Shown here one piece after another: positions 45,006 through 53,982 of a DNA stretch of 64,000 nt. Numbering within the stretch: the first letter of the stretch is position 1; every line of letters begins with the position of its first letter. The stretch is from assembly GCF_000967495.1 (NCBI RefSeq), contig NZ_JXXU01000001.1, positions 248,001 through 312,000 of the forward strand. Reading direction: 5' to 3'. The notes under the pieces are model-generated. The model was given only the letters and a program-made list of their open reading frames with translations. It had not been told where the DNA came from and did not search any database. The stretch is from Vibrio neptunius. Its GTDB lineage: Bacteria; Pseudomonadota; Gammaproteobacteria; Enterobacterales; Vibrionaceae. A program made the translations under genes and the position numbers.

Positions 45006-47459
45006 TTACAATGCGTCCCTGAGTGACTTCATCGGTGTATTTCTAATCATCCGAAGTACCGGTAGTGCACCTGCCATCATTAACGACCCCATCGCCATCA
45101 AAAACGTATTAAGATACGCATCTGGAATTATTTGTAGTTCAAGTGTCCAGCCGAAAGATTGTCTTATCACGATATCCACGACTAAATTAGCTAAAGCGAG
45201 CCCGAGTGGCAGTGCAATCAAAATCGATACAGCACCAAAAACAAACAGCTGCAAGCCACCCATGACAACAAGTTCTTTACCTGACATGCCTAGACATCGC
45301 AGCAAAGAAACATGACGCTGACGCGATACCTCACCGGCAACCGTCGCAAAGAAAATACCGAATACAGCGATAATCAATGTAATGTTACCTAAGGTGTCGG
45401 CGATAGAGAAGGTTCGATCAAACACTCGCATCGCTTGTTTGTGGATATGACTGTTGTCGAAAACACGCTCCGAACTCAAACGGAAAACAGACTCCATGCG
45501 CCGTTTGAGGCCAACGGAATTAACGCCATCTTTTAGTACAGCACCTAAAGCGATGCTACCGCCTCCTGCAAAGGCATACAACCAGTTTCGATGTGACAGC
45601 AAAACTTGGTTATACGGGTTACCGTAATCGTAGTAAACCCCCACCACTTGCCAGTTTTGCCCTAGCTTGCCAGACAAATCTATGTAATCGCCGGGGCGAA
45701 TGCCAAGTTTGAGCGCCATAGACTCACTGATCATGACACCTTTCGAATGATGAAGATGGTACCAGTAGTCAGGGATCCCGAGCTTGACAGTGAGCGCATT
45801 CAACTCACCTTCTGAAGCACCAGTGCTGACCACCTGAAGAACCCCTTTATTCGAGTTGACTTCTTGTTCCCAGCGCCACCAAACAGAATTAACTTCAGGT
45901 TGTTTGGCCAACCAACCACTCATACGAGCCGCAGCACTATTATTGGGGTAGATGTATAGATCGGCAGCTAAACGTTGGCTCAACCACTTATCAGTCGTAT
46001 CACGGAAACTGCCCACCATGGTTTCAACACCAATATTAGCCGCCATAGCCAACATGAAAGCCATGGTCGCCACACCACGATAACTCATACTGGCAGCAGC
46101 ATCAGCAAAGAACCAACGGAGCTTTACCCATTTGAGTGAATAAGAAAGACTATCGAAAACTTTCCAAATCAGGTAAGGCGTAAACAGGGCAACGCTTAAC
46201 AACATTAAGCCTATGATTGCAAAACCAGACTCCTGAGTCTGAGGTGCTTGGTAAATCGCAATCGCGGCAACACACAGCGCACACGCTATCAGTGCCTGAA
46301 TGGAAAACTCGGTACCGGCGAAACGAACTAATGATAAACGAGCAGTTAATCGGATGGGCTGAGCTCTTAACAAACGCACCAACGGCCAAGCACAAGCAAT
46401 GAAAGCACCAAGTACCGTCATGTAAAGGCTATAGACACTCGACTTCCAACTCCATGAGATCAACAGACCTACATTGGCATCATACAAATCGCCCAGACTA
46501 GCGGACACCGCTGGAATAAGCTGGTTAGCAAGCAAAATACCAAGCAGATTACCGCAAACCCAGCTCACCAAAATAAGTACCAAAAGCTCCAAACACAGAG
46601 CTTTGCCTAACTGCCACCCAGAAACTCCTGTCTGGCGCATTGCCCCCACCAATGGCTGCCTTTGAGTCAGAGATAAAGACATTGCTTGGTAGAAAATAAA
46701 GAGACCCACCAAAAATGCCAGCATCCCCATCGCACTAAGGTTCATATGAAAAGCTTGCGTCAGAGACTCGAGTTCTGCACGCGTGTTACGAACCATACTC
46801 ATGCCATTCGGCAGATACTCTTTTAAACGGGCCAACTTCTCAGCAGGCATCTCTCCACACGCAATAACCGAGATACCAGAGCTCCTTTCCAGCATGCGCA
46901 GTAAAGAAATATCCGCAATGATTCGAGTACCGTTTAACCTATCTTGTGTATCAACAATAATCGGGCCTAATTTACTGCCATCGCTCAGATGGATGAAATC
47001 GTTATCTTGCCACTTCATGTGAGCCGCAAGATCTGAACTCACCAAAATAGGATACGGACTGTTCATTAGCTGCAGAGCAGAGAAATCTTTTAGGATCGTT
47101 GTCGGACGGAACTGGAGCATGGCCACCGTGTCCACGCCAACTAAAGAGAGATCCGTACCATTCGCCATACGTACTCGAAGGCTTTCAAATGGTGCACACT
47201 GGTTGAATCCATCGCGGCGAAGCTGGACATAAAATCCCTGAGGGATCTTGTTGGTTACATGTTTAGGACGAATACGGTAAGGGAGGGGGTTTGAGAAAAG
47301 TTTTTCACCGTTTTCGTAACTTTTTCTGGCGTGATCATTGATAGAAGTAACACCAACCAGAAGAGAGACACCTAACGTAAGACCAAGCCAGACAAGAAGG
47401 ATTTGAAAAGGGTAACGTCTGTAGTGGCCAAGCAGCGCTTTAACTACGGGCCATAACAT
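45006..47459 (-). CDS. FtsX-family ABC transporter permease
   Basis: 817 residues from the ATG at 47459, preceded by AAGGAGGG; an upstream start at 47516 is possible but lacks this site. About ten TM helices: one near 20, three in the middle (about 250-390), a central pair and three near the C-terminus, with large periplasmic MacB-type domains between. It is a duplicated FtsX/LolC-like permease. It overlaps the ATPase gene by 20 bp. Likely exports or moves lipophilic compounds across the envelope. Confidence 0.9.
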   Translation of the reverse strand: MLWPVVKALLGHYRRYPFQILLVWLGLTLGVSLLVGVTSINDHARKSYENGEKLFSNPLPYRIRPKHVTNKIPQGFYVQLRRDGFNQCAPFESLRVRMANGTDLSLVGVDTVAMLQFRPTTILKDFSALQLMNSPYPILVSSDLAAHMKWQDNDFIHLSDGSKLGPIIVDTQDRLNGTRIIADISLLRMLERSSGISVIACGEMPAEKLARLKEYLPNGMSMVRNTRAELESLTQAFHMNLSAMGMLAFLVGLFIFYQAMSLSLTQRQPLVGAMRQTGVSGWQLGKALCLELLVLILVSWVCGNLLGILLANQLIPAVSASLGDLYDANVGLLISWSWKSSVYSLYMTVLGAFIACAWPLVRLLRAQPIRLTARLSLVRFAGTEFSIQALIACALCVAAIAIYQAPQTQESGFAIIGLMLLSVALFTPYLIWKVFDSLSYSLKWVKLRWFFADAAASMSYRGVATMAFMLAMAANIGVETMVGSFRDTTDKWLSQRLAADLYIYPNNSAAARMSGWLAKQPEVNSVWWRWEQEVNSNKGVLQVVSTGASEGELNALTVKLGIPDYWYHLHHSKGVMISESMALKLGIRPGDYIDLSGKLGQNWQVVGVYYDYGNPYNQVLLSHRNWLYAFAGGGSIALGAVLKDGVNSVGLKRRMESVFRLSSERVFDNSHIHKQAMRVFDRTFSIADTLGNITLIIAVFGIFFATVAGEVSRQRHVSLLRCLGMSGKELVVMGGLQLFVFGAVSILIALPLGLALANLVVDIVIRQSFGWTLELQIIPDAYLNTFLMAMGSLMMAGALPVLRMIRNTPMKSLRDAL

Positions 47460-48111
47460 GAAGTTGCCCTCCTTGAAGGCGAACTCGGCCTTCCATATGC
47501 TCGGCAACCCGCTCACTGTGTGTAACCAGCAACAAGGTACAATCCAACTGGCGGGTCAAGGAAGTCAAAAGACGCATAACCGCTTCTGCGTTACGCTCGT
47601 CAAGGCTACCGGTCGGTTCGTCCGCCAGTAAAATCTTCGGTTCCATGTAAAGGGCTCGGGCAATGGCGGCTCTCTGTTGCTGACCACCAGACACCTCTTC
47701 TGGATAACGACCTAGCAGCGGCATTAAGTCCAATGCAGAAAGGATCTGACGCCACAATCCCTTATCTTCAGGTAGCCCCTTCAGCTGACGACAGAAGCGG
47801 ATGTTGTCCGCAACGTTCAGTGTTGGCAATAAATTAAACTGTTGGAAGATAAGCCCAATATTATTGCGGCGATAAGCAGTACGCTTAGTTTCTGCAATCT
47901 CATGCATAGAGAAGTTAGGAAACCAAATTTCACCAGAGTCGACGGTATCTAAGCCAGCAATCAAATTCAGCAAAGTACTCTTTCCAGAGCCACTTTCGCC
48001 CATCAGAGCCACTTGTTCGCCTTGTTCTAATGCCAACTCAGCACCTTGCAAGACAGGGTGAAATTCACCTCCATCCACATACCCTTTACATAGGTCTGTT
48101 AGTTGCAGCAT
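47440..48111 (-). CDS. LolD/MacB-type ABC ATPase
   Basis: 223 residues. Walker A GESGSGKSTLLN (about 38), Q-loop FQQFNLLPTL, signature VSGGQQQRAAIARAL, Walker B ILLADEPTGSLD and H-loop THS are all present. It powers the FtsX permease downstream. First gene of the three-gene operon. Confidence 0.95.
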   Translation of the reverse strand: MLQLTDLCKGYVDGGEFHPVLQGAELALEQGEQVALMGESGSGKSTLLNLIAGLDTVDSGEIWFPNFSMHEIAETKRTAYRRNNIGLIFQQFNLLPTLNVADNIRFCRQLKGLPEDKGLWRQILSALDLMPLLGRYPEEVSGGQQQRAAIARALYMEPKILLADEPTGSLDERNAEAVMRLLTSLTRQLDCTLLLVTHSERVAEHMEGRVRLQGGQLHVMARS

Positions 48112-48234
48112 TAAAAGTCTCGCAATCGTTCAAAATTGGACTGTGAATCTACACTAAAACCACGCTTGGAGGAAGTATTTTGGATACTGGATCACAAGAT
48201 ATGCATCAAAACACATCTTCTGGACGATTCACGT

Positions 48235-49611
48235 CTAATTTTCGATCAAATTTTTCATCCAACGTTGAGTTTTCATTCTATACAAAGACCCGCCCCATTT
48301 GATCACTTCTTCTGTTAAAAAGAGTAAGAAAACCCATTCAGGCTGCCACCCTAGAACAATAGCGGCAAAGGCGGCGAGTGGAATACCAATCAGCCACTGA
48401 GCAATCAAATCTTGGTATAGACAGAACTTCACGTCACCACCTGCTCTAAGGACACCAACAATCACCATCATAGGAATTGAGCGTAAAACAATACCGAAGC
48501 ATAGGATAACCATAAACTTTTCTGCTAGGGCCCGAGTCTCCTCAGTTAATGCACTAAAGGTGTCAAGCACTAACCCTTGACATAAGTACAAGAGCAACGC
48601 AACAACGACCCCCACAATCAAACTGAGTATAGTCATTCCAATCGCCTGAAAATAGACCGCCTCATAGTTCTTGGCACCGATCTGATTCCCCACCAATACC
48701 GCAGCTGCATTGGACATCCCAATTAACAGTGCCAGCGCAATCGACTCTACTGGTGATAGCACAGACAATGCAGCAAGCCCTTGAACACCAGACTGCCCCA
48801 TGATTGCGTGGTAGGCGAACAACCCACCAGCCCAAGCGAGAAAGTTGAATGTGGTAGGCAAAGAAAGTGTCAGAAAACGTACAACTCTATCCCATTGAAT
48901 TACCGCTTTAAGATCTTTAATCCCAAAAGCCAGCAGATGCTTTTTCGCATAGATGTAGCCAAACAAAGTCGCCACTTCAATCGCTCCGCTTAACACTGTG
49001 GCGATTGCTGCACCTTTAATACCCATCGCTGGAACACCCAGCTTGCCGAAAATGAACACCCAATTGAGGAGAATATTGGATACGATCCCAATACCACTAA
49101 AAAAGGTACTAATGCCAGGTTTGTGCATCGAGCGAAGACCAACGGACATACTGGCTACGCAGGCGACCGCAAACATGGTGACAGCGGTGATCACCAAGTA
49201 CTGGCTGCCCAACTGGTTCACTTCCTGAGAGTCAGTGGCCAGAGACATGATTTCACTCGGAAACAAAACAAATAACATGACGGTAAACACCGCAAAAATC
49301 ATTGCTACCAGCCAAGTTAGAGCCGTACTTTCCTTGACCCCTTGACGATCGGCCGCCCCCCAATATTGAGCCGTTAATAAAGCGCCACCTGTTGTTACTC
49401 CCACTAACATAATCGTGGTGACAAAGGTCGCTCTTGCGGCAACACCGACGGCTGCGATCTCTGCCTCACCGAGTTGCCCTAACATGAGAACGTCCACTAA
49501 ACTGCGGCTAGAGAACATGATACTTTGCAGCGTAATAGGCAGTGCAATGGCAATCATCCGTCGCAAAAACTCGCCACGGGTATGGAATAGAATCTGTGAG
49601 ACCGTGCTCAA
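48235..49611 (-). CDS. MATE-family multidrug exporter
   Basis: 458 residues, twelve TM helices in two halves, with family segments RMIAIALPITLQSIMFSSRSLVDVLMLG and GVQGLAALSVLSPVESIALA, here given in parts of a longer stretch. The start is a TTG at 49611 with AGGTGAG close upstream; an ATG further in (MIAIALP) is the alternative. Exports cationic drugs with Na+ or H+. Single gene. Confidence 0.9.
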   Translation of the reverse strand: MSTVSQILFHTRGEFLRRMIAIALPITLQSIMFSSRSLVDVLMLGQLGEAEIAAVGVAARATFVTTIMLVGVTTGGALLTAQYWGAADRQGVKESTALTWLVAMIFAVFTVMLFVLFPSEIMSLATDSQEVNQLGSQYLVITAVTMFAVACVASMSVGLRSMHKPGISTFFSGIGIVSNILLNWVFIFGKLGVPAMGIKGAAIATVLSGAIEVATLFGYIYAKKHLLAFGIKDLKAVIQWDRVVRFLTLSLPTTFNFLAWAGGLFAYHAIMGQSGVQGLAALSVLSPVESIALALLIGMSNAAAVLVGNQIGAKNYEAVYFQAIGMTILSLIVGVVVALLLYLCQGLVLDTFSALTEETRALAEKFMVILCFGIVLRSIPMMVIVGVLRAGGDVKFCLYQDLIAQWLIGIPLAAFAAIVLGWQPEWVFLLFLTEEVIKWGGSLYRMKTQRWMKNLIEN

Positions 49612-49714
49612 TTACTCACCTCGAACGACAACATCATGATAGAAAAGGAAAAAACATAATGTTTATTATATGATCAGCTTTGCACATAAACCATACTATT
49701 AATAAGGGGTCGAG

Positions 49715-51148
49715 ATGAAAAAAGTACTAGTGCTCGGCGCATCCGGCTATGTGGGATCGCAGTTACTGCTTCAACTGTGTCGCAAAGGCTATCATGTGAC
49801 GGCAGCCGCTCGTCAGATTGAGTATTTGAAAGCACGGGTCACTGCCCACCCAAACCTAGAATTGATTTATCTTGACTTAGCAGACCAAGAGGAAACACTG
49901 CGCGTTGTACCAGAATATGAGGTCATCTACTTTTTAGTTCATGGGATGGCGCATGGGCATGACTTTCTTGAATATGAAATATCTCTTGCTGAGCACTTCT
50001 CTTCAGCCTTGAAGAACAGTCATGTTAAACACGTGATCTATCTCAGTGCGATTCAACCCCAGACTGGCAATTCGGAACACCTGAAAGCACGTCGAATGAC
50101 CGGCGATATTATTCGTAAAGCAGGTATACCCGTCACCGAGCTTCGAGCGGGTGTCATTATAGGCCCTGGCTCTGCGGCGTTTGAGATCATGAGAGACTTT
50201 GTCTACAACATGCCCCTCTTGATCACTCCGAAATGGGTCGACTCGAAAGCCAACCCTATTGCATTGGAAAACCTCAATCATTACTTGTTGTCGCTTATCG
50301 AGGAATCCCCAACCTGTCACGCACTTTACGAAGTTGGAGGACCAGATACACTAAGTTATCGTGAACAATTCGAAACCATCAGCGCCGTAATTCAAAAACC
50401 TATCAAGTTGTGGTCCACATCCTTGCTCACTCCTCAGCTCGCATCGCGCTGGCTAGGCATCATCACTTCCGTTCCTTCCAGTATAGGGGCGGCGCTATTG
50501 TCAGGCTTAGAACACGATTTTATTGCCAATTCCGAAGAGATTCATCAACGCTACCCTCAAGCACTGGTCAGTTACGAGCAAATGGTCAGAATAAGCATCG
50601 ACGAAGAAGGTCATTTTGTTCGCAGCGAAGTCTGGGGCTTCGACCCAGCGGCTCTTAAGCGCTGGCAAGCTGGCTATGGCTATTACCCAAAACAGACCGG
50701 CGCCAGTATAGAAACGGATTTAAGCTCAGAACAACTATGGGAAGTAATCAAGCAAATTGGCAGCAGAAAAGAGGGTTACTTTTTTGCCAACCTAATGTGG
50801 CGCATAAGGGAGTGGCTCGATTTGTTTTTTGGCGGAGGACGACCTGTCCGGCGCTCTCCACCTGGGCCAGAGTTACAAGTGGGCGACTATATTGACTCTT
50901 GGAAAGTGATTCGCTGTGAAAGAGAACACTTTCTATCCTTGCTGTTTGGCATGAAAGGGCCAGGCCTAGGGCGCTTGGAGTTTTCATTGGAAGACTTAGG
51001 CAGCAAACGCAGATTGGTTGTTAAAGCATGGTGGCATCCGCAAGGTTTAAGAGGTTTACTTTACTGGTTTGCCATGATGCCTGCGCATTTATTTATATTT
51101 AAAGGCATGGTGAAAGCCATCGTCCGAAAAGCAAAAGAGCTTCCCTAA
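49715..51148 (+). CDS. NAD(P)-binding epimerase-like protein with DUF2867
   Basis: 477 residues. The N-terminal Rossmann domain starts VLVLGASGYVGSQLL and continues like atypical SDR proteins (about 1-280). The C-terminal DUF2867 domain (about 310-477) has GYFFANLMWRIREW and LGRLEFSLEDLG. The substrate is unknown. AAGGGG precedes the ATG. The stop codon lies in the loop of the terminator. Confidence 0.88.
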   Translation: MKKVLVLGASGYVGSQLLLQLCRKGYHVTAAARQIEYLKARVTAHPNLELIYLDLADQEETLRVVPEYEVIYFLVHGMAHGHDFLEYEISLAEHFSSALKNSHVKHVIYLSAIQPQTGNSEHLKARRMTGDIIRKAGIPVTELRAGVIIGPGSAAFEIMRDFVYNMPLLITPKWVDSKANPIALENLNHYLLSLIEESPTCHALYEVGGPDTLSYREQFETISAVIQKPIKLWSTSLLTPQLASRWLGIITSVPSSIGAALLSGLEHDFIANSEEIHQRYPQALVSYEQMVRISIDEEGHFVRSEVWGFDPAALKRWQAGYGYYPKQTGASIETDLSSEQLWEVIKQIGSRKEGYFFANLMWRIREWLDLFFGGGRPVRRSPPGPELQVGDYIDSWKVIRCEREHFLSLLFGMKGPGLGRLEFSLEDLGSKRRLVVKAWWHPQGLRGLLYWFAMMPAHLFIFKGMVKAIVRKAKELP

Positions 51149-51162
51149 TGGAAGCTCTTTTC
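51134..51162. terminator. Terminator overlapping the gene end
   Basis: AAAGAGCTTCC and GGAAGCTCTTT form an 11-bp stem; the TAA stop (51146-51148) is in the 5-nt loop. It can serve the convergent DUF2913 gene too. Confidence 0.88.
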
Positions 51163-51182
51163 TAATCCAAAAGCACAGCGAG

Positions 51183-51842
51183 CTATGCTGGATAACCAAT
51201 TGGAATCTCAGCCAAGTGATTTCCTTGGTTGCCTGGATAAACCAGATACTCCCCGTGGTACTTAACGTTTGACTTGTAGTCGGTGATCTTATGCAGCATG
51301 AAGCCAGCTGCCGATGCTTTTTCAACAAATTGTGCGTGATTACCACGTACAAACCAACTCATTGGCTTAATCAGTCTTTCTCCGTCGAAACAGTCATCGC
51401 ACTGATTCGTGCACAACGCGAATGAGTTTGGGCCTTCAGTAAATATCTGAACTTTACCGCAGTTAAGAAGCGGCTCCGAGGTCGAGATCTCCCAGCCACT
51501 CTCTTCCATCTGGTCGATAAACTGGTTGATTTCACTGTCTGTAATCACTCGCTCCGCTTCCCCTTGAGGGAAAAACTCAGCGTAAAACTTAGAAATACGC
51601 TGAAATGTAGGCATTAATCCTGCCTGATTGCCTTTCGAGCGCCCCGCTTTTTGCCAACGAGTGAGATCGTCAACGACACAGCGATGGAAACGCTGTGACT
51701 TCAAAGCACGAGTCACCCAACGCACCAGATAATGATTGTTTGCTACCGGTGCATCCGCAGCCTTACCTGATTTATGATCTGCGGCCAACTCTTCCAAAGC
51801 GGAGTTGACCAAGTTTTGTATTTCAGCAGTGTACTGAGACAT
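51183..51842 (-). CDS. DUF2913 family protein
   Basis: 219 residues from the ATG at 51842 (MSQYTAEIQNLV), matching DUF2913, a family found mainly in Vibrio. It contains a Cys-rich short region LCTNQCDDCFDGERL near residue 145 that may bind metal. Function unknown. Its start overlaps the bcr stop (TAATG), so it is in an operon with the exporter. Confidence 0.8.
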   Translation of the reverse strand: MSQYTAEIQNLVNSALEELAADHKSGKAADAPVANNHYLVRWVTRALKSQRFHRCVVDDLTRWQKAGRSKGNQAGLMPTFQRISKFYAEFFPQGEAERVITDSEINQFIDQMEESGWEISTSEPLLNCGKVQIFTEGPNSFALCTNQCDDCFDGERLIKPMSWFVRGNHAQFVEKASAAGFMLHKITDYKSNVKYHGEYLVYPGNQGNHLAEIPIGYPA

Positions 51843-53047
51843 TACGCCTTTCTTCCCAATATCCAGTAAAATGCGGCGGACAGAATTGAACACGCCGTCA
51901 TAACAGTAATCATTGGCCAAGTAGCCCCATCAGGCAATATTGCCACGACAAAACCTATTACAGACCCCGTGCCAAAACGTAGTGTTCCTGCAAGTGAAGA
52001 AGCCGTGCCCGCCATCGCTGGATAGCCACTCAGCAATAAGCCCATGGTGTTACTACCTATGGTCGACAACGTACCAATGAAAAGGACCACGAAAGGTACA
52101 GTGCCCCACAGCCCTAGGTCAAGTACCCAGCCCGCAAATAGGCCTAACCCGGCAACAAGTTGGACCAACAAGCCGAATCTGAGCATGGCATGAGAGCCGA
52201 CCTTCTTCACCAGACGACCATTGATGGTAGTCATAATGATCATCGCGACAATATTCAACGCAAACAGATAACCAAAGTGGTCCGGCTGCACACCATATAT
52301 ATCAATATAAACGAATGAACCTGCGGTCAGAAACGCGAACATGCCAGCAAAAGAGAACGAACCAGATAGAATCAAGCCCATAGCAACCGGATTCTTGCAT
52401 AAACGGAAATAGTTACGCATCGTCGTCCCAAAGCGAAGGGGTTGCTTGTTCTCTTCGCTCAATGTCTCTGGAATTTTCAACAAAACCAGAGCGATAACGA
52501 CCACAGAAAACGCAGCCAAAATCCAGAAAATCGCACGCCAGCCAAACCAAACTGCAATATGTCCGCCTATCATAGGGGCAACCAAAGGCGCAATCGTAAT
52601 GACTAACGTGACAAATGACATGGCACGAGCGAAATCTTCGCGGTCGAACATGTCACGCACAACAGCTTGAATGATGACAGCCGCCGCTGCACCTGCAAAA
52701 CCTTGTGCGGTACGGACTAAAGTCAATGCTTCAATTCCGGTCGTTGTTGCACTAACAACTGAAGCAAGACCAAAGAAAAACACACCGAGAATCAAAATTG
52801 GCCTACGGCCATAACTGTCGGCAAGAGGTCCGTGAATCAACTGACCGATGGCAAAACCGGCGGTGTACATAGTGAGAGTAATTTGCACTGCCCCATCCGC
52901 AACACCAAGGTCACGGGCGATGGTCGGCATCGCGGGCAAGTACATATCAATAGCGAGTGGCGTTAATGCGCCGATGGCACCCAGAACAAGAAAAAGAAGA
53001 AAAGTGATTTGGGGTGCTTTGGTTTGCTCTAATGCAGTATCAGACAT
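51842..53047 (-). CDS. bcr: Bcr/CflA-family drug efflux MFS transporter
   Basis: 401 residues from the ATG at 53047 with AGGAG 5-7 bases upstream. Twelve TM helices; motif A GPLADSYGRRP after TM2 and LAIDMYLPAMPTIA in TM1 are typical of Bcr (bicyclomycin/sulfonamide resistance). It is next to rsuA, as in E. coli. A perfect 7-bp dyad in the promoter suggests regulation. Confidence 0.92.
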   Translation of the reverse strand: MSDTALEQTKAPQITFLLFLVLGAIGALTPLAIDMYLPAMPTIARDLGVADGAVQITLTMYTAGFAIGQLIHGPLADSYGRRPILILGVFFFGLASVVSATTTGIEALTLVRTAQGFAGAAAAVIIQAVVRDMFDREDFARAMSFVTLVITIAPLVAPMIGGHIAVWFGWRAIFWILAAFSVVVIALVLLKIPETLSEENKQPLRFGTTMRNYFRLCKNPVAMGLILSGSFSFAGMFAFLTAGSFVYIDIYGVQPDHFGYLFALNIVAMIIMTTINGRLVKKVGSHAMLRFGLLVQLVAGLGLFAGWVLDLGLWGTVPFVVLFIGTLSTIGSNTMGLLLSGYPAMAGTASSLAGTLRFGTGSVIGFVVAILPDGATWPMITVMTACSILSAAFYWILGRKA

Positions 53048-53167
53048 AAATCTCCTACTCAATTGCGTTAGATATGCAGCTTCCGTGCTACAACCAAACA
53101 GAAAAGAAAGACTCGCATCCACGAGCCTTGTAGCCGATCTATACTGAGCGATAACTAACTAAAAGAC

Positions 53168-53186
53168 TAGTTCCTAATTGGAACTA
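53168..53186. promoter_or_regulatory. Operator-like dyad upstream of bcr
   Basis: TAGTTCC-TAATT-GGAACTA has perfect 7-bp arms and a 5-bp centre. A related half-site TAGTTCCAA occurs about 30 bp on. The pattern TTCC-N5-GGAA also appears in the yjjI dyad. The binding protein is unknown. Confidence 0.55.
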
Positions 53187-53207
53187 AACTATTTCCAATT
53201 TAGATGA

Positions 53208-53909
53208 TTAGTTCCAAACTGAATCAATTTCTTGTTGCGTCAGATAACGATACTCACCGGGCTCCAACTCGTCATCAAGAACGATACTACCAATACACTC
53301 GCGGTGGAGATGCTCTACTTTATTACCCAATGCGGCAAACATACGCTTTACCTGATGGTACTTACCTTCCGTTATGGTCAGCAGAACTTCTTTTTCTTCT
53401 TCATCAACAATGTCTAACTTCGCTGGCAACGTCGCCGCCTTTTCATTTCGAAGTTCAATACCCTGCTCAAATCGTGTTACGTAATCGGCCCCAATCGGGT
53501 CAGCCAACCAAACACGGTAGGTTTTCTCGCATTTATGTTTTGGCGACGTAATACGGTGCGACCACTGACCATCGTCGGTGATCAACACCAAACCCGTTGT
53601 ATCGACATCTAAACGCCCTGCGAAATGAAGGTCTTCCATCTTCACCTCATCGAGCAACATAAAGGCCGTTTGATTAAATCCATCTTCATGCGAACAGACA
53701 AAACCATCGGGTTTGAACAACATGATATAGCGAGGTCCCGGCTTTTGGATCTCACGCCCTTGCCACTCGACAATACAGTCGTCGGTCACTTTCACTGCAC
53801 CACTTTTCTGTACAGTATCGTTAACGGTGACGTCACCACTTTTAATGATTTTTGTTGCTTCTTTACGTGTCGCACCCAGTGCATCACACAAGTATTTATC
53901 TAAACGCAT
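53208..53909 (-). CDS. rsuA: 16S rRNA pseudouridine(516) synthase RsuA
   Basis: 233 residues. N-terminal S4 RNA-binding domain (about 1-55), then the RsuA catalytic domain with the active Asp in GRLDVDTTGL (about residue 99) and EGKYHQVKRMFAALGN. It makes pseudouridine in the small rRNA. GAGGT precedes the ATG. Divergent from radD; same neighbourhood as E. coli. Confidence 0.95.
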   Translation of the reverse strand: MRLDKYLCDALGATRKEATKIIKSGDVTVNDTVQKSGAVKVTDDCIVEWQGREIQKPGPRYIMLFKPDGFVCSHEDGFNQTAFMLLDEVKMEDLHFAGRLDVDTTGLVLITDDGQWSHRITSPKHKCEKTYRVWLADPIGADYVTRFEQGIELRNEKAATLPAKLDIVDEEEKEVLLTITEGKYHQVKRMFAALGNKVEHLHRECIGSIVLDDELEPGEYRYLTQQEIDSVWN

Positions 53910-53982
53910 GAATACCTCATCTCAATCAGGTGGGGTATTATAAAGCCACTAGACTAAATAGTTGAGCTATTTCACACGATTT

